Source of the DNA: Sporobacter termitidis DSM 10068
GTDB lineage: Bacteria; Bacillota; Clostridia; Oscillospirales; Oscillospiraceae
Assembly (NCBI RefSeq): GCF_900130065.1
Contig: NZ_FQXV01000004.1
Location: 186,001 to 250,000 of the forward strand
Reading direction: 5' to 3'
Length of the DNA stretch: 64,000 bases
The notes beneath the pieces were generated by a model that searched no databases, was not told the origin of the DNA, and was given only the letters and a program-made list of their open reading frames with translations. Positions 24,042 through 33,011 of this stretch are shown here, piece by piece. A program made the position numbers and the translations under genes. Each line of letters starts with the position of its first letter. The first letter of the stretch is position 1.

Positions 24042-24886
24042 AATATGAATGTCACGGACATATCATCGCCGACGGGGTCAGCTATCAGGAGGCGATGGCG
24101 CGGCATAAAGGCGGGATTGACGCGGCTTATGTCCATAAGGCGCTGAAGACTGTCGCCGCGCACGGCATTGGATTTTACAGGGACGGCGGGGACAAGTACA
24201 TGGTGTCCGCCTTCGCGAAGAAGATCGCGGGGGAGTACGGCGTCGATTACCGCACGCCCGTCTTTATATCGCACAAGGCGGGCTACTACGGGTCCATGTA
24301 CGGCCGGAGCTTTGAAAACATGCGGGAGTTTCACGCGCTCATTCTCGAGGCGAAGGCGCAGGGCGCCGATTTCGTCAAGCTCACGGTCTCCGGCATGCTG
24401 GACTTTGACGACGGGGGCAGGATCATGGGGCCCGTTTTCAGCGGCCCGGAATTGAGGGAAGCCGTTAAAATTTCAAATGGCGAGGGCTTTAGTGTCATGG
24501 CTCATGTGAATGGCGCGGACAATATCAAGGCGGCATTGGAGGCCGGCGTCGACAGTGTCGAGCACGGGTTCTGGCCGGACGGCGATGTGATCGATTATTT
24601 TTTGCAGACGGGCGCCGTCTGGGTGCCGACCTGCGTGGCCGTTTACAATCTCATCGATACGGGGCGTTATTCCGGCGACACCATGCGGAAAATCCACGAG
24701 GCGCAGAGAAGGGTTCTGGCCGAGGCTTATGCCAGGGGCGTTCCGATCGCCTCCGGCAGCGACTGCGGCGCCTGGATGGTACGCCAGGGGCAGGGGACGG
24801 ACGACGAGCTCGCCGTTCTTGCCGGGATGGGCATCGATCCGGAAAAGGGGAACAGGGCCGTCGCGGAGAGATTCCGCCGTTTGTGA
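24038..24886 (+). CDS. Amidohydrolase-superfamily protein
   Basis: 282 aa metallo-dependent hydrolase. Motifs visible are the N-terminal HGHIIADG, KLTVSGMLDF with the lysine that could be the metal-bridging residue, MAHVNG, DSVEHGFWPDG and SGSDCGAW with the late Asp. The HxH is close to the N-terminus with a short beta-sandwich. ATG overlaps the preceding stop (ATGA). The substrate is unknown; together with the TIM-barrel protein it suggests a small catabolic pair. Confidence 0.82.
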   Translation: MKYECHGHIIADGVSYQEAMARHKGGIDAAYVHKALKTVAAHGIGFYRDGGDKYMVSAFAKKIAGEYGVDYRTPVFISHKAGYYGSMYGRSFENMREFHALILEAKAQGADFVKLTVSGMLDFDDGGRIMGPVFSGPELREAVKISNGEGFSVMAHVNGADNIKAALEAGVDSVEHGFWPDGDVIDYFLQTGAVWVPTCVAVYNLIDTGRYSGDTMRKIHEAQRRVLAEAYARGVPIASGSDCGAWMVRQGQGTDDELAVLAGMGIDPEKGNRAVAERFRRL

Positions 24887-24930
24887 CGCGTCCTGATTCC
24901 CGTAATGCGAAAAGCCGCTTAAATAAGACA

Positions 24931-24954
24931 AAAGTCCGCCGAAAGGCGGACTTT
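24931..24954. terminator. Bidirectional terminator
   Basis: Perfect stem AAAGTCCGCC-GAAA-GGCGGACTTT with a GAAA tetraloop, A-rich before and T-rich after. Lies between the convergent amidohydrolase and SLH genes. Confidence 0.88.
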
Positions 24955-24972
24955 GTGTTTGGCGGTTGTTAA

Positions 24973-26013
24973 TCAGTTGGTTTTTTCTGCCGTGATGGTG
25001 CCGGTGTAGCCCGCTTCGTCGATCTTGAAATCGTCGGAGGTGCCGGTGATGTAGGCTTTCATGGCGGCGACGTCCGGCTTGACGGCGGCGTAGGCGTCTT
25101 TGTCCAGCGTTGCCGTGTAGACGACGCTTTGGCCGGGGTCGATCACTGTGGTGTCGAGAATCATGATAAAGGATTTGTCCTGAGACCAGACATAGACCGT
25201 TTCGCCCTTCTGGTTGAACAGCTTGAAGTCGAACTTCTGGCCGCCGTGAGAGATCGAGACGGCTTTATCGGTGCCGTTGGCGATGGTCAGGCGCATCACC
25301 AGCGCGCCGTTCTCTTCCTCCGCTCCGGCGGTGACGGCGACCGACTGGCCGTCGGGTTCGCTGTAGCTGTCGAGAAGGCCCATAAGCCTGGAGATGACGA
25401 CAACGGCTTCGGCGCGGGTGGCGCCCGCCTTCGGGTCGAACACATTGCCGCCCTTGCCGAAGGCCAGCTTCAGGACCACGGCGGAATAGATTTCGTTTCT
25501 GTAAGCATCCGTGATCTTATCATCGTCGCTGAAGGGCACGGGCTTTACCATCGGTATCACATAATTGCCGTCTGTCTTGTATTCCAGGGCGTTCATGATC
25601 CAGTGGACCATGACGTCGCGGTTCAGCGGCGCGTTCGGGTTGAAGCTGCCGCCCTTTTCCACGATCCCGGCCGTGACCAGATCGATGAGCGCGCCGGCGC
25701 CCGGGTCGGTGCTCTTCACGTCGTTGAAATCATCGGCGATATCGGGTGCGGCGAAATAGTTGATGGTGATGCCGAGCGCCTTGTACAGGCTCCGGGCAAA
25801 TTCCATACGGGTGATCTGCTGCGCCGGCTTGAACAGGCCGCTCCCGTCGGAGAAAATATCATCGTAGCCGTATCCCGCGACGGCATCCGTGTACCAGGCG
25901 TTTGAGACGTCGGTATAGGCAAAGCTCCCGCCCGGGGCGGCAAGCGCCGAGAACGGCAGCGCGGCCAGAAGCATCAGGGCGACGAGCGCGCCGGCAATAA
26001 TCTTCTTTTTCAT
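24973..26013 (-). CDS. SLH-domain surface protein with BsuPI-type C-terminal domain
   Basis: 346 aa. An N-terminal signal peptide (KKKIIAGALVALMLLAALPF, cut near ALA) is followed by three SLH repeats (residues about 35-215; FAYTDVSNAWYTDAVAGYGY is the first). A C-terminal domain resembles the BsuPI intracellular proteinase inhibitor fold (FDFKLFNQKGETVYVWSQDK). SLH repeats bind pyruvylated secondary cell-wall polymer. The ATG at 26013 follows GGAGG. The last domain is here on an exported protein, so its role is probably not intracellular inhibition. Confidence 0.88.
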   Translation of the reverse strand: MKKKIIAGALVALMLLAALPFSALAAPGGSFAYTDVSNAWYTDAVAGYGYDDIFSDGSGLFKPAQQITRMEFARSLYKALGITINYFAAPDIADDFNDVKSTDPGAGALIDLVTAGIVEKGGSFNPNAPLNRDVMVHWIMNALEYKTDGNYVIPMVKPVPFSDDDKITDAYRNEIYSAVVLKLAFGKGGNVFDPKAGATRAEAVVVISRLMGLLDSYSEPDGQSVAVTAGAEEENGALVMRLTIANGTDKAVSISHGGQKFDFKLFNQKGETVYVWSQDKSFIMILDTTVIDPGQSVVYTATLDKDAYAAVKPDVAAMKAYITGTSDDFKIDEAGYTGTITAEKTN

Positions 26014-26159
26014 GAGAACCTCCATACATGATTGATTGAACGGCTTTATGACGGCGGCTTTCGCGGGTTTGTTCCAAAATTTATGAAAGAAATGCGCCGC
26101 CTCATAAGAAAAGCCGTTTTTGGTTACATTATCTTCGCAAACGATGGGAGGAATACATC

Positions 26160-28073
26160 ATGAAAGAAACGGTATTGGAACGGAAAAGTCCCCGCGTCAG
26201 CATCCATGATTCGGTGGAGGAAATGCTGGAGCGCATCAGGGCGGACGGCCTGACGAACACCTTTGACCGGTATGCGCAGCAGGAAAAAATACGGTGTAAA
26301 TTCTGCCTTGAGGGCATGAGCTGCCAGCTTTGCAGCAACGGGCCGTGCCGGATCAGCGAAAAGACGGGGCAGGACAAGGGCGTGTGCGGCATCGGTCCCG
26401 ACGCCATGGCCATGCGGACGCTCCTGCTGCACAACATCATGGGTGCCGGGACTTACGGCCACCACGCCTATGAGGCCTTTCGGACGCTGAAGGCGACGGC
26501 GGAGGGGAAGACGCCGTTTTCTATAAAGGATACAGACAAGCTCCGGTGGATGTGCCAGAAGCTCGGCATCGGACTGTCGCAGACGAATAACAAAATGGCG
26601 GCCCGGCTGGCCGACCTGCTGACGGCGCAGATGCGCATCGGAAACGGCGAGGAGAATCTGATGGTGGAGGCCTTCGCCCCGAAAAAGCGCATCCCCGTCT
26701 GGCACCGCGCCGGCATTTATCCCGCCGGCATCGAGCACGAGGAGCAAAGCTGCGTGGCCAGCTGTCTGACGAACGTGGACGGCAACTATGTCTCCCTGGC
26801 GGTGAAGGCCCTGCGCCTGGGGCTGGCCACCATCTATAACGCCCAGATCGGGCTGGAGATGGTGCAGGATATCCTCTACGGCACGCCGTATCCCCATGAG
26901 GTCAATGTCGACCTCGGCATTATGGACCCCAGGTATGTCAATATCGTGTTCAACGGCCATCAGCCCTGGATCGCCGTGGCGGCGCTGAAAATGGCGCGGA
27001 CGCCGCAGGTCCAGGAGCGCGCGAAAAAAGCCGGCGCCGCCGGCCTGAGGATCGTGGGCTCTATCGAAACGGGGCAGGAGCTTTTGCAGCGGTTCGACAC
27101 AGACGAGGTGTTCGCGGGGCTCACGGGCGACTGGCTGGCCATCGAGCCGCTGCTGGCCACCGGCGCCGTGGATGTGTTTGCCATGGAGGAAAACTGCTCT
27201 CCGCCGGCCATCCGCGCGTACGCCGAGAAATATCAGTTTACGCCCGTGGCCATCAGCTCGATCATCGACATGCCGGACCTCGCGCAGAAAATGCCGTACA
27301 ATCCCGCCGAGGCCGGCGTGACGGCCGACAGGCTCATCGACGCGGCCATCGAGAATTTCGGGCTCCGAAGGGACGCCATCGACGTCAAGGTTCCGAAAAT
27401 CGTCCAGAAGGCTGTCGCCGGCTTTTCCACGGAGGCCGTGCTGCAGGCTCTCGGCGGGCAGCTCGACACACTGGCCGACGTCATCGTCAGCGGCAAGCTG
27501 AAGGGCGTCGTGGCCCTGGCCAGCTGCTCGACGCTTCGGAACGGCCCGCAGGACTACAACACGGTCACACTCGTCAAGGAGCTCATCCGGCAGGATATTC
27601 TCGTCGTCAGCGCCGGGTGCGGCAACCATGCCCTGGAGGTGGCCGGGCTGTGCAATATGGACGCCGTCGGCATGGCGGGCCCCGGGCTTCAGGAAATCTG
27701 CGGCCTTTTGAAGATCCCGCCGGTCCTGAGCTTCGGCACCTGCACGGACACGGGGCGCATTTCCATGCTCGTCACGGCGCTGGCCGACCATCTGAACGCC
27801 GATATCCCGGACCTGCCCATCGCCGTGACAGCCCCGGAGTGGATGGAGCAGAAGGCGACGATCGACGGCGTTTTCGCCGTGGCTTACGGCGCGGCGACGC
27901 ATCTCTCCCCGGTGCCGTTCATCACCGGCGCGACGAAGCTTGTGAAGCTCCTCACCGAGGATGTGGAAAACGTGACGGGCGGAAAGGTCCTCTTGGGGGA
28001 CGATCCCTTCGACGCGGCGGAATGTATCTGCAAGGTCATCGGCGAGAAGCGGAAAAAGCTTGGATTGGCGTAA
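26160..28073 (+). CDS. Deviant Ni-CODH homologue (CooS-V-like, probably not a CO dehydrogenase)
   Basis: 637 aa, full CooS length. The N-terminal cysteines that bind the B and D clusters are present (C46, C49, C55, C58, C63, C76), and the scaffold is clear throughout. Compared with Carboxydothermus CODH-II, the C-cluster ligands His (H267 in NGHQP), C456, C487 and C528 and the Lys (K565) remain. The conserved CC of GICCTGNE is replaced by I302-E303 in GSIETGQE, and the Cys of DYQC is A341. CooS-V, which also lacks a canonical ligand, carries an Fe-S-O hybrid cluster and does not oxidise CO. No acsB, cooC or cooF is nearby. An amidinotransferase-like gene follows after 5 bases. Confidence 0.88.
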   Translation: MKETVLERKSPRVSIHDSVEEMLERIRADGLTNTFDRYAQQEKIRCKFCLEGMSCQLCSNGPCRISEKTGQDKGVCGIGPDAMAMRTLLLHNIMGAGTYGHHAYEAFRTLKATAEGKTPFSIKDTDKLRWMCQKLGIGLSQTNNKMAARLADLLTAQMRIGNGEENLMVEAFAPKKRIPVWHRAGIYPAGIEHEEQSCVASCLTNVDGNYVSLAVKALRLGLATIYNAQIGLEMVQDILYGTPYPHEVNVDLGIMDPRYVNIVFNGHQPWIAVAALKMARTPQVQERAKKAGAAGLRIVGSIETGQELLQRFDTDEVFAGLTGDWLAIEPLLATGAVDVFAMEENCSPPAIRAYAEKYQFTPVAISSIIDMPDLAQKMPYNPAEAGVTADRLIDAAIENFGLRRDAIDVKVPKIVQKAVAGFSTEAVLQALGGQLDTLADVIVSGKLKGVVALASCSTLRNGPQDYNTVTLVKELIRQDILVVSAGCGNHALEVAGLCNMDAVGMAGPGLQEICGLLKIPPVLSFGTCTDTGRISMLVTALADHLNADIPDLPIAVTAPEWMEQKATIDGVFAVAYGAATHLSPVPFITGATKLVKLLTEDVENVTGGKVLLGDDPFDAAECICKVIGEKRKKLGLA

Positions 28074-28078
28074 ATACC

Positions 28079-29008
28079 GTGAAACAAAATCACATTAAAA
28101 AATACGGGATCGAAAATTTTGGCAGGCTGAAGGCCGTGATGCTGCACCGGCCGGACAAGGCGATCGGAAAAATTACTGAGGATAACAGGGAATTCTTCCT
28201 GTTTGATCACGTGCCCGACGTGGGCCGCTATCTGGAGGAGCACCGGAAGTATCAGGCGCTCCTGGAGTCAAACGGCGTGATAGTCTATCAGCTGTCGGAC
28301 CTCGTCAGGAAGAACACGGCGCTCGTTGAGCGCCTGCCGAATCTGGCGTATCTGCACGACACCGCCGTCGTCAGCTCCCACGGCGCCATCGTGTCCAAAA
28401 TGGCGTCCCGCGGGCGCTGCCACGAGGAGATCGCCGTGGGGGAGGCCCTGCACGCCCTCGGCATCCCCACGCTCTACGAGCCGCCGGAGGGCGACAGCTT
28501 CGAGGGCTGCCTGCTCATCGACGGCGACACCGTCTTCGTGGCGGACACGGAGCGGCATAACGGCCTGTCGATCCGGAAATTCATCGGCTTTATCCTGGAG
28601 CATTTCAGCCAGGTGATCTACGCCGTTATTCCCAAGGAGCGGCGCTTTATGCACCCGGATATGGTGTTGAACCGTATGACGGAGCAGCTGATGGTCTGGT
28701 ACCCGCCGGCCTTTCAAGACACCTATCTCTTCACGAAGGCGGGCGTGTCCGCCATCGAGCTGAAGGAATGGATGGCGCGCCGTCACGTGACGCTCGTTCC
28801 GCTCTCCGACAAGGAGCAGCAGCGCTGGGGCTCGTCGTTCGTCCCGCTGGAGCCGGGCCTGATCATCAATTACGATATTTCACTGGAGCCGTCGACGATC
28901 AAAACGCTGGAACACGAGGGCGTGCGCTTCATCCATTTCCACCCCGACGCGCTTCTGGCCGGCGGCGGCAGCCTGCGCTGCCTGACGATGCGGCTGTGGC
29001 GGGAATAA
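28079..29008 (+). CDS. Amidinotransferase/arginine deiminase-superfamily protein
   Basis: 309 aa from a GTG at 28079. Fold of the guanidino-group-modifying enzymes (arginine deiminase, DDAH, amidinotransferase). Candidate catalytic residues are Asp/Glu in PPEGDSFEGCLLIDGD, His in RFIHFHPDALLAGGGSLRC and the final Cys of that segment. It could be a deiminase or dihydrolase; the substrate is not determined. The ribosome site is weak and the gene is 5 bases after cooS, so translation is probably coupled. The pairing with a deviant CooS may hint at nitrogen chemistry (inference). Confidence 0.78.
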   Translation: MKQNHIKKYGIENFGRLKAVMLHRPDKAIGKITEDNREFFLFDHVPDVGRYLEEHRKYQALLESNGVIVYQLSDLVRKNTALVERLPNLAYLHDTAVVSSHGAIVSKMASRGRCHEEIAVGEALHALGIPTLYEPPEGDSFEGCLLIDGDTVFVADTERHNGLSIRKFIGFILEHFSQVIYAVIPKERRFMHPDMVLNRMTEQLMVWYPPAFQDTYLFTKAGVSAIELKEWMARRHVTLVPLSDKEQQRWGSSFVPLEPGLIINYDISLEPSTIKTLEHEGVRFIHFHPDALLAGGGSLRCLTMRLWRE

Positions 29009-29012
29009 GACG

Positions 29013-29088
29013 CGGATGGCGATCACAGATCGCCCCTACGGGGGAATCGGGTATGTATCGTAGGGGCGAATTGTGTTCGCCTCCTGGG
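29013..29088. repeat. Pair of TAGGGGC-type hairpin repeats
   Basis: GGATGGCGATCACAGATCGCCCCTACGGGGG (29013-29043) and CGTAGGGGCGAATTGTGTTCGCCTCC (29059-29084) in opposite orientation. The layout is the same as the pair at 19122-19204, so a small non-autonomous element with inverted ends is possible. Confidence 0.6.
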
Positions 29089-29093
29089 TATGT

Positions 29094-29122
29094 TTGACAA
29101 CGGAGCAGCTGTTTGTTAAACT
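29094..29122 (+). promoter_or_regulatory. Promoter of the small basic protein gene
   Basis: TTGACA (29094-29099), 17-base spacer, TAAACT (29117-29122), 27 bases before the ATG at 29150. Confidence 0.7.
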
Positions 29123-29149
29123 GTAATAAATCAATAAAAGGAGAACGCT

Positions 29150-29371
29150 ATGGAAAAGTTCGTGCCGTTTGACAAGCTGTCCAAACGGAAGAAGCGGGAG
29201 CTGCTGGCCAAGCGGCGGAAAACCTGGGAAGGGCTCAGCCCGGTGACGAGAAGGCCGGAGGAACCGAAAGCATATAAGCGCGAGAAGACGCGCCGGTGGG
29301 GAGATGATGATTCCTCGCAGGCGCGTTTTTTCGCGCTTTTTATGAGGTCATCGGCCCGGATGCCGGCGTAA
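29150..29371 (+). CDS. Small basic protein of unknown function
   Basis: 73 aa, strongly basic N-terminal half (LSKRKKRELLAKRRKTWEGL) followed by SPVTRRPEEPKAYKREKTRRW. Strong AAAAGGAG site and a near-consensus promoter, so it is very likely expressed. I do not recognise a named family, though the composition suggests nucleic-acid or ribosome binding (inference). The last ten codons overlap the end of the convergent GH18 gene, which is unusual; the natural end may be shorter in relatives. Confidence 0.7.
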   Translation: MEKFVPFDKLSKRKKRELLAKRRKTWEGLSPVTRRPEEPKAYKREKTRRWGDDDSSQARFFALFMRSSARMPA

Positions 29372-31028
29372 TATCCGGCCGGTCTCCCGCGGCGCCGGGG
29401 GATGCCGCGGGAGAAATGACGGGAGCGGTCACCGGCACCGTGACGGACATATGGGAAATGAATACCGTCATCTCGGCGCGGGTCACGTCGCTGTCCGGCC
29501 TGTATGTCCCGTCGGGGTAGCCGGAGATGACGCCCCCGGCGGACAGGGCCTGGATCGCGTTATAGGCCCAGGGGCTCGTCAGCGGGGTGACGTCGGTGAA
29601 GATATTGATGCTGTTCGTATTCTGGTACGTCAGGATATTGTTGATCATGACGGCCAGCTCCTGGCGCGTCACGGGCCTGTCGGGGTCGAACAGGTTATCG
29701 CCGACGCCGGTGACGATCTGATATTTTCTGGCGGTCTCGATATAGGCCTGCGCCCAGCTGCCCGCGCAGTCGTCAAACCGGTAGGCGGGGTCTGTTTCCG
29801 GCGTCAGTCCCAGGCGGCGGACGAGGATCACGGCGGCCTGGGAGCGCGTCAGCGGCGCGTCGGGGGAAAAGTTGTCGGCACTGTAGCCGGTAACCCAGTT
29901 GTTGAGGTACGCGTTCAGTATGTAATCCTTGGCCCAGCTGCCCTCCACGTCCGTAAAGGTGCAGTCGTTGAGCCATAGTTTATAGTAGCTCCAGGTGTTG
30001 TCCGACTCCTGGCCCAGCGCCCAGCTGCCGGTGCCCTTGATGTCGTACTTGTTCACCAGCGCCAGCTTCGCTTTGATGGACTGTTCGCTTTCGTACCAGA
30101 TCGTATATGTGCCCGCAGCGAGGGCCTGTCCGCCGACGATGGGCTTTACGCCGCGGGGGCCGACGGTGATCACGGCCTTTGTGGACTGGCTGGCCGTGTC
30201 GAAGCTGACGGCGCCGCCGTAATTTTTCACGAGCTTGGCGATCTGGGGATTCGTCAGTCCGTAGCCGTTTGGAAAGCCGCCGCGGTTTGACCAGATGCGC
30301 CCGTAAAAGGGGAGGCCCAGCACCACCTTTTCCTTCGGCACGACGCTGACGGCGTAGCTCAGGGATTTATCGAGAAACGAATAACTGGAAACGGGTCCGG
30401 CCGGCCCGCCGTAATAATGCTCGTCATAGCCCATGACCATCAGGTAATCGCAGTATTCGCCGAGCCCCGCGTAATCGTAGGAGCCCTGCCAGCCGGCGGA
30501 GGCGCCCCAGGGATTGGCGGCCACGGAAACGGCGATCGTTTTTCCGGGCTCCAGCAGCTCCCGGAGCGTTTTGACGAAATCCACATAGGCCGCCCGCTCA
30601 TTCACCGTGACATTTTCGATATCGATATTGACCCCATCCAGATCGTAACGGCGCACGGCCTCCACCAGGCTTTGGGCCAGCTTTTCCCGGTTGCTCAGGG
30701 CGACCTTGCCGACGGCTCGGGACCAGTCGTTGGACAGGTAGGGGACGACGGTGATGCCGCGGCTGTGCATGTCCGACACAAACGTCGCGCTGACCGACGA
30801 CGTCAGCGTCAGATTGCCGTCCTTGGTCAGCGCGAAGTAATTCGGCGCGACCTCGCTTAAGGAGTTCTGGGCGTTGTCCACCATGGCGGTGTAGTTCGAT
30901 GTATTGCTGAAAAATATGTAGGACATGTTGAACCTGTATTCCGCGGCCTGTCCCGCCGCCGACAGGGCCGTGGTCAGCAGGACGGCGAGGCAGACGACTA
31001 ATATGCCGATTTTCTTCGCCTTTTTCAA
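29340..31028 (-). CDS. GH18-family glycosidase with C-terminal SLH repeats (copy 1)
   Basis: 562 aa from a TTG at 31028 that follows AGGGAGTGAT; an upstream GTG at 31061 is possible but lacks a site. Signal peptide (IGILVVCLAVLLTTALSAAG), GH18 catalytic domain with YDLDGVNIDIENV (the DxxxDxE-type catalytic strand, Glu as acid) and MVMGYDEHYYGG, then three SLH repeats from about residue 360. It resembles spore-cortex/cell-wall lytic GH18 enzymes such as YaaH/SleL. Tandem paralogue of 31254-32834. A short Pro/Ala/Thr-rich tail follows the last SLH. Confidence 0.9.
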   Translation of the reverse strand: MKKAKKIGILVVCLAVLLTTALSAAGQAAEYRFNMSYIFFSNTSNYTAMVDNAQNSLSEVAPNYFALTKDGNLTLTSSVSATFVSDMHSRGITVVPYLSNDWSRAVGKVALSNREKLAQSLVEAVRRYDLDGVNIDIENVTVNERAAYVDFVKTLRELLEPGKTIAVSVAANPWGASAGWQGSYDYAGLGEYCDYLMVMGYDEHYYGGPAGPVSSYSFLDKSLSYAVSVVPKEKVVLGLPFYGRIWSNRGGFPNGYGLTNPQIAKLVKNYGGAVSFDTASQSTKAVITVGPRGVKPIVGGQALAAGTYTIWYESEQSIKAKLALVNKYDIKGTGSWALGQESDNTWSYYKLWLNDCTFTDVEGSWAKDYILNAYLNNWVTGYSADNFSPDAPLTRSQAAVILVRRLGLTPETDPAYRFDDCAGSWAQAYIETARKYQIVTGVGDNLFDPDRPVTRQELAVMINNILTYQNTNSINIFTDVTPLTSPWAYNAIQALSAGGVISGYPDGTYRPDSDVTRAEMTVFISHMSVTVPVTAPVISPAASPGAAGDRPDITPASGPMTS

Positions 31029-31253
31029 AATATCACTCCCTAAACTTGAAAACGGTATCACATGCCGGGCTTTTATAGTTTAATTCGCCGCCCGGGAGAA
31101 AGCAGTCGGAAAATGACAGGAAATATAAAATGGGAGAAAACGGAAATGAATCGCCCCGGCTCCTGGCCGAACGGCTCGTATTTGCAAAAAAAGATGCAGA
31201 CGCAAATTTCGCGTCTGCATAAAAGATAGAACATCTATACAAGGAAGGAATAA

Positions 31254-32834
31254 TCAGTTGTCAGGGAGCCGCGTCAGCAGCGCCGTCAGCTCGGCGCGGG
31301 AGATGCTGACCTCCGGCCGGAAGGTGCCGTCGGGGTAGCCCGTGATGACGCCGCTGGCGCTGAGGGCGGTGATGGCGCCGTAAGACCAGGAATTGCCGGA
31401 GAGGGTGACGTCGCTGAAGGCTGCCTGCTGCACCACGTCGGGATAGCCCAGGGCGTTGCGCACCATGACGGCGATCTCCTGGCGGGTGACGGGCCTGTCC
31501 GGCGCGAACACATTGCCGCCGACGCCGGAGATGAGGTTATAGCGCCGGGCGGTGTTGATATACGCCTCGGCCCAGCCGCCCTTCGCGTCGTCAAAGGCAT
31601 AGGCGGTGTTGGCTTCCAGGGGGTAGCCCAGCATGCGCACAAGGACGGCGGCCGCCTCCGCCCGCGTCAGGGGCGCGTCGGGCTCGAAGGTCGCGGAGGA
31701 TGTGCCGTTGACCCAGCCGTTCATATAGGCCTTGAATATGTCATCGCGCGCCCAGCTGTTCTGAATATCGGCGAAGGTGCAGCCGTTGAGCCAGAGCGTG
31801 TAATAATCCCAGGTACCGGCGCTTTCCTGGCCAAGGCTCCAGCTGCCCGTTCCTTTGAGGCCGTACTTCTGGACCAGGTTCAGCCTGGCCTTCAGCGTCT
31901 GGCTGTTTTCATACCAGATCGTATACGTCCCGGCCACCAGGGCTTTGCCGCCGACGACGGGCTTTGTATCACTGTCCCTGACGGTGAACGTGGCGCGGGC
32001 CGACTGTGTGGCGCTGTCAACGGTCACGGTGCCGCCATAGGCGGCGAGGAGCTGGTCGACCTTTGTGTTGCTGACGCCGTATCCGCCCGGAGAGCTGCCG
32101 CTGTCCGACCAGATGCGCCCGTAAAAGGGCAGGCCCAGCACGAGCTTTTCCTTCGGCGCCTTGCTCAGCGCGTAGGCGATGGATTTTTCGACGAAGGAAA
32201 TGCTGTCCACAGAGCCGGGCGCGCTGCCGTCATAGTGCTCGTCATAGGCCATGATGAGCAGGTAGTCGGCATACTGCGCGAGCCCCGTGTAGTCGTAGGA
32301 GCCCTGCCAGCCCGTGGTGGCGCCCCAGGGATTGGCGGCCACGGCCACCGCGATCGTCTTTCCGGCGGGGAGTTTTTCCCGCAGCAGGCGCAGGAGATCC
32401 ACGTACGCGGCCCGCTGGTCCTGGTTGACGTTTTCGATGTCGACGTTGACGCCGTCCAGATTATAGGCGGCGACGGCGGCGGCAATGCTGGTCGACAGAG
32501 CTTCTCTGTTATTCAGGGCGTTGACGCCGGTCTGGTTTGCCCAGTCGTTGGTGAGATAGGGCACCACGCGGATGTTTCTGGCGTGCATGTCGCTGACAAA
32601 GGCGGGCGATACCGCGTTTGTGAGTTTCAGGCTGCCGCTGGCGTCCAGGGTGAAATAATTCGGCGCCACCTCGTCCAGGGAGTCCTGAGCGCCGTCAACG
32701 AGCGATGTATAACCCGTGGAGCTGCCGAAGTATATGTAGGACATGTTGAACTTGTAATCCAGCGCATCGGCGCTTATCCCGGAAAAAAGAGACAAGAAAA
32801 CGGCGGCGCACAGCCAGAGACAGAGCTTTTTCAA
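31254..32834 (-). CDS. GH18-family glycosidase with C-terminal SLH repeats (copy 2)
   Basis: 526 aa with the same architecture as the downstream copy: signal peptide (KKLCLWLCAAVFLSLFSGI), GH18 domain (NLDGVNVDIENVNQDQR catalytic strand, LLIMAYDEHYDG, PFYGRIWSD), three SLH repeats. Probably exported and anchored to the cell wall, acting on peptidoglycan or chitin-like polymer. The 190-base gap between the copies contains no clear promoter. Confidence 0.9.
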   Translation of the reverse strand: MKKLCLWLCAAVFLSLFSGISADALDYKFNMSYIYFGSSTGYTSLVDGAQDSLDEVAPNYFTLDASGSLKLTNAVSPAFVSDMHARNIRVVPYLTNDWANQTGVNALNNREALSTSIAAAVAAYNLDGVNVDIENVNQDQRAAYVDLLRLLREKLPAGKTIAVAVAANPWGATTGWQGSYDYTGLAQYADYLLIMAYDEHYDGSAPGSVDSISFVEKSIAYALSKAPKEKLVLGLPFYGRIWSDSGSSPGGYGVSNTKVDQLLAAYGGTVTVDSATQSARATFTVRDSDTKPVVGGKALVAGTYTIWYENSQTLKARLNLVQKYGLKGTGSWSLGQESAGTWDYYTLWLNGCTFADIQNSWARDDIFKAYMNGWVNGTSSATFEPDAPLTRAEAAAVLVRMLGYPLEANTAYAFDDAKGGWAEAYINTARRYNLISGVGGNVFAPDRPVTRQEIAVMVRNALGYPDVVQQAAFSDVTLSGNSWSYGAITALSASGVITGYPDGTFRPEVSISRAELTALLTRLPDN

Positions 32835-32957
32835 TTGTCGACCTGCCTTCGTATCGGTGATACGACTACTCTACCGGATTGCCGCGCCGTTTTCCACGCA
32901 CAAATACAGGCAGGACTGGCGGATTCCGGCAGACGCTGCCAAAATACCGCGGCGGCG

Positions 32958-32998
32958 AAAAAGGCGCAAGCGGCCGTTATTGCCGCTTGCGCCTTTTT
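32958..32998. terminator. Terminator between the SDR and GH18 genes
   Basis: Stem AAAAAGGCGCAAGCGG / CCGCTTGCGCCTTTTT around an 8-base loop. On the minus strand it ends the SDR transcript. Confidence 0.88.
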
Positions 32999-33011
32999 CG
33001 CCGGAGAGCGT

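Noticed and set aside
26124-27902. 592-codon minus-strand frame across cooS
   Set aside because: Shadow frame caused by GC-rich third positions; His/Arg/Asp-rich with no domain.
26160-28073. Annotation as functional anaerobic CO dehydrogenase
   Set aside because: Two conserved C-cluster cysteines are replaced and no maturation or partner genes are nearby.
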